Positions 1 to 7,532 of a stretch of DNA of 64,000 nt are shown here, in pieces. Both the position numbers and the translations under genes were made by a program. The DNA is from UBA6109 sp964506465. Lineage in GTDB: Bacteria; Desulfobacterota; Syntrophia; Syntrophales; UBA6109. The notes beneath the pieces were generated by a model. That model ran no database searches. It was given only the letters and a program-made list of their open reading frames with translations, and was not told where the DNA came from. Each line of letters begins with the position of its first letter. Position 1 is the first letter of the stretch. The stretch is taken from NCBI GenBank assembly GCA_964506465.1, contig CAZDLM010000001.1:120755-184754 (forward strand), written 5' to 3'.

Positions 1-361
1 GATGTTGCATTCAACGGCCACCCAATGGCAGCACAAATTCAGGCTTGAGATCACTTTGCGGGATGCGCTGCTGGAGCTGTCCGGCATTCTGTCCGGCTCA
101 AAAAGCTATGGCGATGAAAGTCTGAAAATCATTCCTAAAAAAGACGGCTCTTCCGTTGGTTCGTTTTTTGAGATAACCAATTCTTACCTAGACGACACAT
201 CCTGGCAATGTGAGATCGATGAATTCGCCGATATAATTATTGGTGACCTGCAGGTGTATAATGGCAACAGCATTGAGGCCCTCCAGGTTATGGAACTAGT
301 TTATAAAATATACTGCGCTGATGAAAGATGGCGGAAAGAATTTAATATTCAACAGCCATAA
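1..361 (+). CDS. Gfo/Idh/MocA-family oxidoreductase, C-terminal fragment
   Basis: This is the tail of a gene cut by the window edge; about 119 residues are visible and the reading frame is open to base 1. The last 40 residues (a segment with EALQVMELVYKIY) resemble the end of Gfo/Idh/MocA NAD(P)-dependent sugar dehydrogenases, where the C-terminal alpha/beta domain closes with a helix carrying the A-L-x-V-M-x-L-V pattern. The nucleotide-binding domain is outside the window, so substrate and cofactor cannot be judged. It lies 20 bases upstream of the SIS-domain isomerase and probably belongs to the same operon. The family call rests only on the C-terminal pattern and the sugar-gene neighbourhood. 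Confidence 0.65.
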   Translation, partial: MLHSTATQWQHKFRLEITLRDALLELSGILSGSKSYGDESLKIIPKKDGSSVGSFFEITNSYLDDTSWQCEIDEFADIIIGDLQVYNGNSIEALQVMELVYKIYCADERWRKEFNIQQP

Positions 362-381
362 ATCGGGGTATAGGAGAGGGC

Positions 382-1002
382 ATGAATAATATTGATAAAT
401 TATGCGAAAACGCCAGTAGCGCGTCGTCGTTTGCCAGGGGTTACTTCTCTTACCTGCAAAAGGCGCTGGATTCCATCGAGCTTGCGTCAATTGACCAGCT
501 CGTGGCGGAGCTTGAAAATGCGCGGGTGCTGGGCAATACAATTTTCATTGTCGGCAACGGCGGGTCGGCCACCACGGCATCGAGCATAGGTAATGACATG
601 GGTTTTGATGTGATAAAAAAGAGCGGCACTGATAAACCATTCCGGGTGCTGGCGCTGACGGACAACATCTCGGTGATTACGGCCATCGCCAATGATGTTG
701 GCTATGAAGATGTGTTTCTGAATCAACTGAAAATTCACTACCGACAGGGAGACAAACTGTTGGCTATTTCTGCCAGTGGCAATTCCCCCAATATCATAGC
801 GGCTGCGGAATGGGTTAAGAAGCAGGGAGGCAGCGTCATCAGTTTTGTTGGGTTTGCCGGCGGCCGGTTGAGGGAAATCTCTGACGTTCTTGTTCATGTG
901 CAAACAGAAGCGGGAGAATATGGGCCGGTCGAGGATGCTCATCTGATATTGAACCACATTCTGGCCCATTGGTTCCAGAACAAGCTCAAGCAAAAAGATT
1001 AA
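382..1002 (+). CDS. SIS-domain sugar isomerase, GmhA-like
   Basis: A 206-residue protein of the SIS phosphosugar-isomerase family, close in length to sedoheptulose-7-phosphate isomerase GmhA. The phosphate-binding motifs are clear: VGNGGSAT at about residues 57-64 and SASGNSPN at about 130-137. Aligned by eye to E. coli GmhA as I remember it, catalytic His180 is kept as His192, but catalytic Glu65 falls on Asp72 and the metal ligand His61 on Ser68. Substrate or chemistry may therefore differ from classical GmhA. The start has an AGGAGAGG ribosome binding site at about 371-378. Its position ahead of a radical SAM protein, two dehydrogenases and a cyclase suggests it feeds a ketose phosphate into a special-sugar pathway rather than core heptose synthesis. 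Confident on fold, less on substrate. Confidence 0.85.
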   Translation: MNNIDKLCENASSASSFARGYFSYLQKALDSIELASIDQLVAELENARVLGNTIFIVGNGGSATTASSIGNDMGFDVIKKSGTDKPFRVLALTDNISVITAIANDVGYEDVFLNQLKIHYRQGDKLLAISASGNSPNIIAAAEWVKKQGGSVISFVGFAGGRLREISDVLVHVQTEAGEYGPVEDAHLILNHILAHWFQNKLKQKD

Positions 1003-1045
1003 GGCGCCAATCAAATCCCCTCTCGGGACATTAAAGGAGATCATT

Positions 1046-2539
1046 ATGTTTAAAGTATTATTTGTTTTCCCTAATGCCGTTATGCAAAACCCGCCTCCGA
1101 TGAGCATGGCGCTATTTTACGCGTTGGTAAAAAAAATAGAAGGCGTGGAAATAAAATTGTTCGATACGACAAGTTATAATAGGGAGGAGAAAACGTCTGA
1201 TCAGGCGAAAGAAAAGAATCTTCAGTGCAAGCCATTCAGCCTGGATGAAAGGGGAATTAAATTAAAGACATCAGATGTGTTCGAGGATTTAGCGGGAACC
1301 GTCCAGGAATACCGGCCGGATTTGATCGCCGTGTCCTGCAACGAAATTACCGTCAGTCTGGCCTTGGATTTGATGAAGCACGTCAGAGGAAGCAAGGCAT
1401 TAAAACTGATCGGCGGCGTGTTTCCGACTTTTGCCGCGGAAGAAATTTTGCAGAATGATTTTATTGATATCGCCTGCGTCGGCGAGGGCGAAGAATTCAT
1501 TGTGGAGTTGATCAATAAATTAATGGCGGGTGAATCGATAAAAGATATCAAGAATCTTTCTTACAAGGAAGCCGGGCGGGTGGTCATCAATCCCCTGCGA
1601 CGGCCCGTCGAACTGGACAATTTGCCCATGCCTGACTTCTCGATATTTGAGGAAAACCGTTTTTACCGGCCTATGGACGGCAAGGTGTGGAAATTATTTC
1701 CGATTGAAACAAGCCGGGGATGTCTTTACAACTGCTCTTTCTGCAATTCTCCTTATCAGAGAAAGCTCTATGAGAAGTACGACTTCAAGAATTATTTTCG
1801 GAAAAAAAGTGTGGCGAGAATTTCTCAAGAAATAGAAGATGTAGTGCAAAAGTATCAAGCGGAATACATTTATTTTTTGAGCGACACCCTGCTGGCATTG
1901 AAAAACGATGAATTTGCCGAGTTTTGCACAATGTATGAGAAATACAGGCTTCCCTTCTGGTGCCAGAATCGTCCCGAAATGATCACCATGGAAAGGGCCA
2001 AAAGACTTAAAGAAATAGGCTGCCACCGGATGTCGATCGGCGTCGAGCATGGCAATGAGGAATTCCGCAAGACAGTATTGAAAAAGCCGACAAAGAATAG
2101 AGTTATCATAAAAGCTTTTCAAATACTGGCTGACTGTGGCATTCCCGCCACGATTAATAATATTATCGGCTTCCCTTATGAAACGCGCGAATTGGTGTGG
2201 GATACGATCAATTTGAATAGAGCGGTGCAATTTGATACTTCCAATGCAAACGCTTTTACCCCGTTTCACGGAACGGAGCTGTATGATTTATGTATCAAAG
2301 AAGGGTATCTGCAAAAAGGGACGCAGGCGAGCTGCATCACCAAGGGTGAATCCTCCCTGAACATGCCGCAATTTTCTTCTGCAGATATTGGCGGTTTGAT
2401 CAAAACATTTTCCTTGTATGCCCGGATGCCCGAAAAGTACTTCGCCCAAATTGAGCAAGCCGAAAAGAATACGGCGGAAGCAGATGTGATTTTTAATGAA
2501 TTGAGCGATATTTACAGAAGTTTGTTTTTCAAGAAATAA
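1046..2539 (+). CDS. Cobalamin-binding-type radical SAM protein
   Basis: A 497-residue protein with the layout of B12-dependent radical SAM enzymes. An N-terminal Rossmann-like region (about 1-160) contains the IGGVFPTF and VGEGEE segments typical of the cobalamin-binding domain. A radical SAM TIM barrel follows, with the [4Fe-4S] cluster motif C226-x3-C230-x2-C233 (SRGCLYNCSFC). The family carries out methylations and other radical transformations at unactivated carbons; the substrate here cannot be read from sequence. The start is supported by AAAGGAG at about 1033-1039. It sits between a sugar isomerase and a hydroxyacid dehydrogenase, so a sugar or sugar-phosphate substrate is a reasonable inference. 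Two more proteins of the same layout lie at 10.7 and 16.9 kb. Confidence 0.9.
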   Translation: MFKVLFVFPNAVMQNPPPMSMALFYALVKKIEGVEIKLFDTTSYNREEKTSDQAKEKNLQCKPFSLDERGIKLKTSDVFEDLAGTVQEYRPDLIAVSCNEITVSLALDLMKHVRGSKALKLIGGVFPTFAAEEILQNDFIDIACVGEGEEFIVELINKLMAGESIKDIKNLSYKEAGRVVINPLRRPVELDNLPMPDFSIFEENRFYRPMDGKVWKLFPIETSRGCLYNCSFCNSPYQRKLYEKYDFKNYFRKKSVARISQEIEDVVQKYQAEYIYFLSDTLLALKNDEFAEFCTMYEKYRLPFWCQNRPEMITMERAKRLKEIGCHRMSIGVEHGNEEFRKTVLKKPTKNRVIIKAFQILADCGIPATINNIIGFPYETRELVWDTINLNRAVQFDTSNANAFTPFHGTELYDLCIKEGYLQKGTQASCITKGESSLNMPQFSSADIGGLIKTFSLYARMPEKYFAQIEQAEKNTAEADVIFNELSDIYRSLFFKK

Positions 2540-2678
2540 GATGTCTTAGATTTGCCCGGTACCGCCCCTCGTCCAGGTTTGTCCTGCCGGGCGCGCGTGC
2601 TGGACTCTGCGGCGGGATCAGTACCGGCGGTGAATCAATGTCGATGCCGCCTCGGTTCTGTCGGTGGTGGAGTTATCG
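2540..2678 (+). other. Intergenic spacer without a supported gene
   Basis: About 139 bases separate the radical SAM gene from the dehydrogenase. A 77-codon open frame at 2552-2785 runs out of phase into the next gene and has no family resemblance. I see no clear hairpin with a T tract. The only useful signal is GGTGGAG at 2666-2672, which supports the ATG at 2679. Confidence 0.5.
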
Positions 2679-3614
2679 ATGGCCTGGAAAATAGTTATCG
2701 GACCTTCATCGTTTGCAGAAATCGACCAGACTCCCCTGAACTGCCTAATCGCGGCCGGCTGTCTGGTGATCGACAATCCGTTTAAGCGGAAACTGACCAA
2801 GCAGGAATTGCTGCAGCTCCTGGATGAAGATGTTGTGGGCCTTATTGCCGGCCTAGAAACCATCGACCAGGAGGTTCTGGAAAAAACCGGGTTGCGAGTG
2901 GTCTCCCGCGTGGGTGCGGGCGTTTCCAATGTCGATATGGAGGCTGCGCAAAGTCTGGGTATTCCGGTTTTCAATACTCCTGCTGCGCCGGTCAACGCCG
3001 TGGCGGAGCTCACAATCGGCGCTCTGCTTGGCCTGCTTAGAATGATTCCCCGGATGGATCAGGCGCTCCGGGAGGGCAAGTGGCAGAAAAAAATCGGCAC
3101 GCAACTCCTGGGCAAAACAGTCGCTATCATTGGCTTTGGTAGAATTGGCCGGAGAGTGGCTAATCTGCTGACCCCCTTCGGCGTGCAACTCTTAGTTGTC
3201 GATCCCTATGTTGACGAAAATGCCTGCGGCGAATGCCGGAAGGTAACCCTCCATGAGGCACTGCCTGAGGCCGATGTCTTTACTCTGCACAGCAGTGGAC
3301 ATGATTGTATTATCGGCGCTAAGGAATTCGCTCATATGAAGCGGGGGAGTTATCTGCTTAATGTGGCTCGCGGCGGCGTTGTTGTGGAGACGGCGCTGGC
3401 GGAAGCCTTAGAAGACGGAACCGTAGCGGGTGCTTGGTTGGACACCTTCGAGGAAGAGCCCTACAGAGGAGCGTTAGGAACTTATCCGAATGTTATTTTG
3501 ACACCCCATGTAGGTTCTTATACCGCGGAATGCCGTCGGCAAATGGAAATGGAAGCCGTCAATAATTTGCTCAATTATTTAAAGGAGCAGGAAGACAAAA
3601 ATCATGAAGATTGA
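2679..3614 (+). CDS. D-isomer-specific 2-hydroxyacid dehydrogenase (SerA-like)
   Basis: About 311 residues, matching the catalytic core of the D-2-hydroxyacid dehydrogenase family (phosphoglycerate dehydrogenase type) without a C-terminal ACT domain. Visible signatures are the NAD-binding loop GFGRIGRRVANLL, the NVARGGVV strand with the substrate-binding Arg, the DTFEEEP segment and the catalytic His in LTPHVGSYT. The reaction would be reversible NAD-linked oxidation of an alpha-hydroxy acid. I chose ATG 2679 over GTG 2664 because GGTGGAG at 2666-2672 is well spaced for it. The stop overlaps the start of the following SDR gene by 11 bases, indicating translational coupling. In this setting it more likely acts on a sugar-derived acid than in serine synthesis, but that is inference. 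Confidence 0.88.
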   Translation: MAWKIVIGPSSFAEIDQTPLNCLIAAGCLVIDNPFKRKLTKQELLQLLDEDVVGLIAGLETIDQEVLEKTGLRVVSRVGAGVSNVDMEAAQSLGIPVFNTPAAPVNAVAELTIGALLGLLRMIPRMDQALREGKWQKKIGTQLLGKTVAIIGFGRIGRRVANLLTPFGVQLLVVDPYVDENACGECRKVTLHEALPEADVFTLHSSGHDCIIGAKEFAHMKRGSYLLNVARGGVVVETALAEALEDGTVAGAWLDTFEEEPYRGALGTYPNVILTPHVGSYTAECRRQMEMEAVNNLLNYLKEQEDKNHED

Positions 3615-4356
3615 TTTTCAAGGGCAAACGGTGCTCATTACCGGCGCCACCCGAGGCATGGGCAAACAGTTTGCCGCTGATTTCGCAGGACTGGGCGCCA
3701 ATCTTATCCTGACCGGGACAGATCAAGATAAAATAGACGCCCTGAACCGGGAGGCGTCGCGAGATCAGCAAGCAACGAAAAGATACTATGCTGTTGATTT
3801 CACCAAGGGCGACAGCACGACATCTTTCATCGAAGCCATCAATACCTATAAAAAAATAGATGTATGTATTAATAATGCCGGGATTAACCGGATCAACTTC
3901 ATAGGCGAGGTATTGCTGCAAGACTGGAAAGATATGCTCAATGTAAACCTGGAAGCTCCCTTCCTGGTAACCCGGGCAGTAAGCGCTTTGATGAAACGCA
4001 ACGGCTATGGACGGATCGTCAATATTGCTTCCATCTTCGGAGTCATAAGCAAAGCGAAGCGTTCCGTTTACACAACAACGAAATTTGCCCTCCGTGGACT
4101 GACAACGACGTCCGCCATTGATCTTGCCCCCTATAATATTTTGGTTAATGCTGTCTCGCCCGGTTTTGTGCTGACCGAACTGACCAGGAGTATCTTGAGC
4201 GAGAAAGAGATGAAAGACCTAGCTTCACAGGTTCCCCTAGGGCGATTTGCCGAACCGGAGGAGATTTCTCGGGTGGTGCTTTTTCTGGCGAGTTCCGCCA
4301 ATACTTACCTTACCGGACAGAATATCGTTGTCGACGGTGGATTCACTGATGTTTGA
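3604..4356 (+). CDS. Short-chain dehydrogenase/reductase (SDR)
   Basis: A full-length classical SDR of 250 residues. It shows the cofactor motif TGATRGMG near the N-terminus, the structural NNAG motif, the catalytic Ser in NIASIFG, the catalytic YTTTK pair, and the usual PG-x-V-x-T-E-L lid segment. The C-terminal GQNIVVDGGFTDV is typical of FabG-like and sugar dehydrogenase SDRs. It overlaps both neighbours (11 bases with the upstream dehydrogenase, 8 with the cyclase), so the three are almost certainly one translational unit. The family oxidises or reduces a secondary alcohol with NAD(P); the substrate is probably an intermediate passed between the hydroxyacid dehydrogenase and the cyclase. 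Confidence 0.9.
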   Translation: MKIDFQGQTVLITGATRGMGKQFAADFAGLGANLILTGTDQDKIDALNREASRDQQATKRYYAVDFTKGDSTTSFIEAINTYKKIDVCINNAGINRINFIGEVLLQDWKDMLNVNLEAPFLVTRAVSALMKRNGYGRIVNIASIFGVISKAKRSVYTTTKFALRGLTTTSAIDLAPYNILVNAVSPGFVLTELTRSILSEKEMKDLASQVPLGRFAEPEEISRVVLFLASSANTYLTGQNIVVDGGFTDV

Positions 4357-5425
4357 TTCTCTGGCTGTCCAATCGCTCTTTCGCAATTATGAAGTGCATT
4401 TTAGTAGTGATTTTACACAGCCGCTGAAAGAACTTGTAGCGCAGCGGGCTTTTTTCATCATAGATGCTGTTATCTGGGATCTCTATCACGAAAAACTAAA
4501 AGACCTGATCCCGGAGACGTCCTTTTTTATTGTCGAAGCGGCGGAAAGAAACAAGTCCCTCGACAAGTGCCGGGAAATTATTGAAATCCTGGTCGGAAAA
4601 GGAGTGCGCCGGAATGAAAAGCTGGTGGCCATAGGCGGCGGGATTGTTCAGGATGTGACTGCTTTCAGTGCTTCGATAACTTACCGGGGCCTGGAGTGGT
4701 GTTTTTTCCCGACGACGCTTTTGGCCCAGGCAGATAGTTGCATTGGGGGCAAGACCTCCATTAATCTCGGCGACAAGAAAAACCTCATCGGTAATTTTCA
4801 TCCTCCTGCACGAATTTATATCGACACTGCCTTTCTGGATACGCTTTCTCTCGATGATATCAAATCCGGCGTCGGAGAGATCATTCATTATTATATATAT
4901 GCGGCGAGCAATCTTTTTGCCGACCTGATGAGTAATTATAACCGGATAATTGGCGACAGGTATCTGCTACTTAAGTACATCCGTGAAAGCTTGCAGATCA
5001 AAAAGACGGTGATTGAAAAGGATGAATTTGATCGGGGGGAGCGTAATAAATTCAACTACGGCCATACATTCGGCCATGCCCTGGAATCTGTTACCGACTA
5101 TAGGATTAAACATGGTCAGGCTGTAACGGTAGGGATGGATATGGCCAACTATCTTTCCATGGAAATGGGATTCATGAAACCGGCCACATTTCAGGACATC
5201 CGGACGGAGTTATTAATAAATTTCCCTGAGTATCCTTGGCGGACCATCGATGTTGACCGGTATTTCCACTTTTTGGCGAAGGATAAGAAGAACGTGGGAA
5301 ACAATGTCGGCTGCATTCTGGCAAAAGATCACGGCCTTCTTTTTAAAGAGCAGTTGCCAGCTAATGATCAATTTCGGGAATTAATCAAGGATTACTTCTC
5401 TGGACAGTTCAGAACAGGAAAGTGA
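4349..5425 (+). CDS. 3-dehydroquinate-synthase-like sugar phosphate cyclase, divergent
   Basis: A 358-residue member of the AroB/sugar-phosphate-cyclase superfamily. Seen are GGGIVQD (NAD binding), the GGKT lysine loop, the KKNLIG loop, GEIIHYY, and the metal-binding NYGHTFGHALE and HGQAVTVGM segments. Compared with E. coli DHQ synthase from memory, the metal ligands (Glu in GEII, His in GHTF, His in HGQA) and the loop Lys/Asn are kept, but the active-site Lys of the A-E-V-I-K-Y motif is His here, and the G-D after the glycine run is Q-D. The protein is therefore unlikely to be the shikimate enzyme; a related cyclase using another keto-sugar phosphate is more plausible. I chose ATG 4349, which overlaps the SDR stop, over the upstream in-frame start at 4247. 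Product unknown. Confidence 0.82.
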   Translation: MFDSLAVQSLFRNYEVHFSSDFTQPLKELVAQRAFFIIDAVIWDLYHEKLKDLIPETSFFIVEAAERNKSLDKCREIIEILVGKGVRRNEKLVAIGGGIVQDVTAFSASITYRGLEWCFFPTTLLAQADSCIGGKTSINLGDKKNLIGNFHPPARIYIDTAFLDTLSLDDIKSGVGEIIHYYIYAASNLFADLMSNYNRIIGDRYLLLKYIRESLQIKKTVIEKDEFDRGERNKFNYGHTFGHALESVTDYRIKHGQAVTVGMDMANYLSMEMGFMKPATFQDIRTELLINFPEYPWRTIDVDRYFHFLAKDKKNVGNNVGCILAKDHGLLFKEQLPANDQFRELIKDYFSGQFRTGK

Positions 5426-5512
5426 GCTTGGTCAGGCTGGTGCAAGACGGCACGTGCTGCTTTTCCGGGGGGCGCAAAAATCACAGAGAAGAAATGTAAC
5501 GGGATTATTTTA

Positions 5513-7447
5513 TTGAATCAAGCGCTAGATAAACAGTCGACGTTGCTGATTTGGGACGCAGAAGATGAACCACCCAAAGGGAAGTGGGTGACACTGCTCT
5601 GGCGGAGTTATGGCTGTGGCGATAACGATAATGATCAGCGCATCTACTCTCTGCCTCGGATTGTTGAAGAGCAGGCCGACCAGTTGCGCCAGCGTTATCT
5701 GACCTGGATATACGATTTAGGAGAAAATCTGATTGATGGCCATCGTTTGGTCGATCACCTGGAGTTGCGTCCTGGATTCAGTTACTGGTGGATGACATTA
5801 ATCGCGGAAAAGTGCAACGCGTACAAATCATTTCAGATAGTCGATGCTTTGAAACTGCTGGCGCTGGATAGTCTAATTACCCGGCAGGCGATGACGAAGG
5901 TAGTGCTGGTCAGTCGTAAAAAAAACCTGGCGCAATCCGTCCATTCCTGGTGTGAGAAAGCCAGGTTTTCATTCGAATGGCGGCCACTGCGGGGGAGGAG
6001 GGAAGCCGACTCCTGGATAAAAAGGACTTATCATGCGCTACCGCAGCCAGTGCAGGCGAGCATTTTGCTGGCGCGCTATGTTGCGCAGCGCTGGCCTCTT
6101 AAACAGCAGAAAGTGCCTCCAGATAGCGGAGAAAGCGTAAATGAGCTGACGCTTGTCGATTACTTGATTCATCTGGATCAAAAGGCGTTGACCTCGGGAC
6201 GGTTCGAATCCAACATATGGACGGGTCTCGCCGGCATTCTGGGCCTAGCCGGCGGGAAGATTAACTGGCTGCATCACTACATTCAACATGAAGCGATATC
6301 ATCAGCGAGCCAAGCCCGAGAATTCATCGCCCGTTTCAACCAAAGCGGCACGGGAAGGCAATTTCATGCCTGTTTGGATAGTGCGTTGAGCCTTGCTGTT
6401 GTGATGGCGGCAGTTATCGATTATCTGAGCCTCGTGCGACGGAGCTTCCGCCTGGACAAGATCAGGCGGAGGTTCGTTCCCGCCGCGTCACGGCTTGATT
6501 TCTGGCCGCTTTTTCAGGAGGATTGGCTCAATTCGCTGCGCGGTCCGGCGGCCATCTGGAACTGTCTGTGCTTGAATCTTTTGGAGCGCACCATCGGGAA
6601 TCTGCCGCGCCAGAAAATGGGTATCTATCTTCAGGAGAACCAGGCTTGGGAAATGGCCCTGATTCATGTTTGGCGGGTGGCGGGTCACGGTCCTCTGATC
6701 GGTGTTCCGCATGCCACAGTAAGGAATTGGGACTTGCGCTATTTTTATGACCCGCTAACGTATCAGCGGACTGGCAAAAGAGATTTTCCTCTGCCCGATA
6801 AATCGGCGCTCAATGGCCCGGCAGCAATGGCGGCCTATCGAAAAGGCGGCTATCCGGAGGAGCAACTGGTGGAGGTGGAAGCTCTGCGGTATCTGTATCT
6901 TGCCGACCGGAGAGCTGTCCAAACCGGTGCCCGGGCGACAAAGACGGGTCCTCTGCGCATACTCGTGCTGGGAGATTATCTTTCCGCCGTGACCGTCCAG
7001 CAAATGCAATGGCTGGCCAGCGCCGCTCCTTTGCTGTCGCCGGAGACCCGCTACGTCGTCAAGTCCCATCCGAATTGCCCCATAAAAACTGAAGAATACC
7101 CATCACTGCGACTCCTCCCGGCCACCGCGCCCTTGCTGGAATTGCTGGCAGACTGCGACGCAGTCTATACGAGTAACATTACTTCCGCGGCGGTGGATGC
7201 CTATTGTCAAGGTGTCCCTGTAGTAACGATGCTGGATGGCAATACTTTCAACATGAGTCCCCTGCGCAGCATGGAGGGAGTGATGTATGTCACTACCCCT
7301 GCCGAATTGGCCCGGGCGCTCAGAGCATCCCGCAATTGTGTGCGAGTGGCGGCACACCCCTATTTCTGTCTTGACAAGCGGCTGTCACGATGGCGGAAAC
7401 TATTAGGGCTTGGTCCGGTTGATAACCGGGATTCCGGGGACAAGTGA
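5513..7447 (+). CDS. Large surface-carbohydrate biosynthesis protein of unknown function
   Basis: A 644-residue soluble-looking protein with no enzyme motif I can name. The N-terminal part (TWIYDLGE, then a DHLELRPGFSYWWMTL segment) matches what I remember of the TIGR04326 surface carbohydrate family, defined from Leptospira O-antigen clusters. The C-terminal third has segments such as VVKSHPNCP and YTSNITSAAVDAYCQGVPVV, which resemble the nucleotide-sugar half of GT-B glycosyltransferases or CMP-sialic-acid-type capsule transferases. A transferase role is therefore possible. The start is uncertain: the first in-frame candidate is TTG 5513 with a weak ribosome site, and no in-frame ATG occurs before about codon 97. 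It follows the cyclase by 87 bases, with the 3' end close to a membrane-protein gene. Confidence 0.7.
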   Translation: MNQALDKQSTLLIWDAEDEPPKGKWVTLLWRSYGCGDNDNDQRIYSLPRIVEEQADQLRQRYLTWIYDLGENLIDGHRLVDHLELRPGFSYWWMTLIAEKCNAYKSFQIVDALKLLALDSLITRQAMTKVVLVSRKKNLAQSVHSWCEKARFSFEWRPLRGRREADSWIKRTYHALPQPVQASILLARYVAQRWPLKQQKVPPDSGESVNELTLVDYLIHLDQKALTSGRFESNIWTGLAGILGLAGGKINWLHHYIQHEAISSASQAREFIARFNQSGTGRQFHACLDSALSLAVVMAAVIDYLSLVRRSFRLDKIRRRFVPAASRLDFWPLFQEDWLNSLRGPAAIWNCLCLNLLERTIGNLPRQKMGIYLQENQAWEMALIHVWRVAGHGPLIGVPHATVRNWDLRYFYDPLTYQRTGKRDFPLPDKSALNGPAAMAAYRKGGYPEEQLVEVEALRYLYLADRRAVQTGARATKTGPLRILVLGDYLSAVTVQQMQWLASAAPLLSPETRYVVKSHPNCPIKTEEYPSLRLLPATAPLLELLADCDAVYTSNITSAAVDAYCQGVPVVTMLDGNTFNMSPLRSMEGVMYVTTPAELARALRASRNCVRVAAHPYFCLDKRLSRWRKLLGLGPVDNRDSGDK

Positions 7448-7532
7448 TGAATTAAAAAAGCGTGATGATCATCTAAACAGTATTTATCAATACAAACAAG
7501 TTTTTCTCGCAGTGGGCGAATCAGTTGTGTAT

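Noticed and set aside
2552..2785. Small open frame after the first radical SAM gene
   Set aside because: It runs out of phase into the dehydrogenase, has no ribosome site of note and no recognisable domain.
4349..5425. Shikimate-pathway aroB
   Set aside because: The active-site Lys is His and the gene overlaps sugar-pathway genes; a housekeeping role is unlikely.
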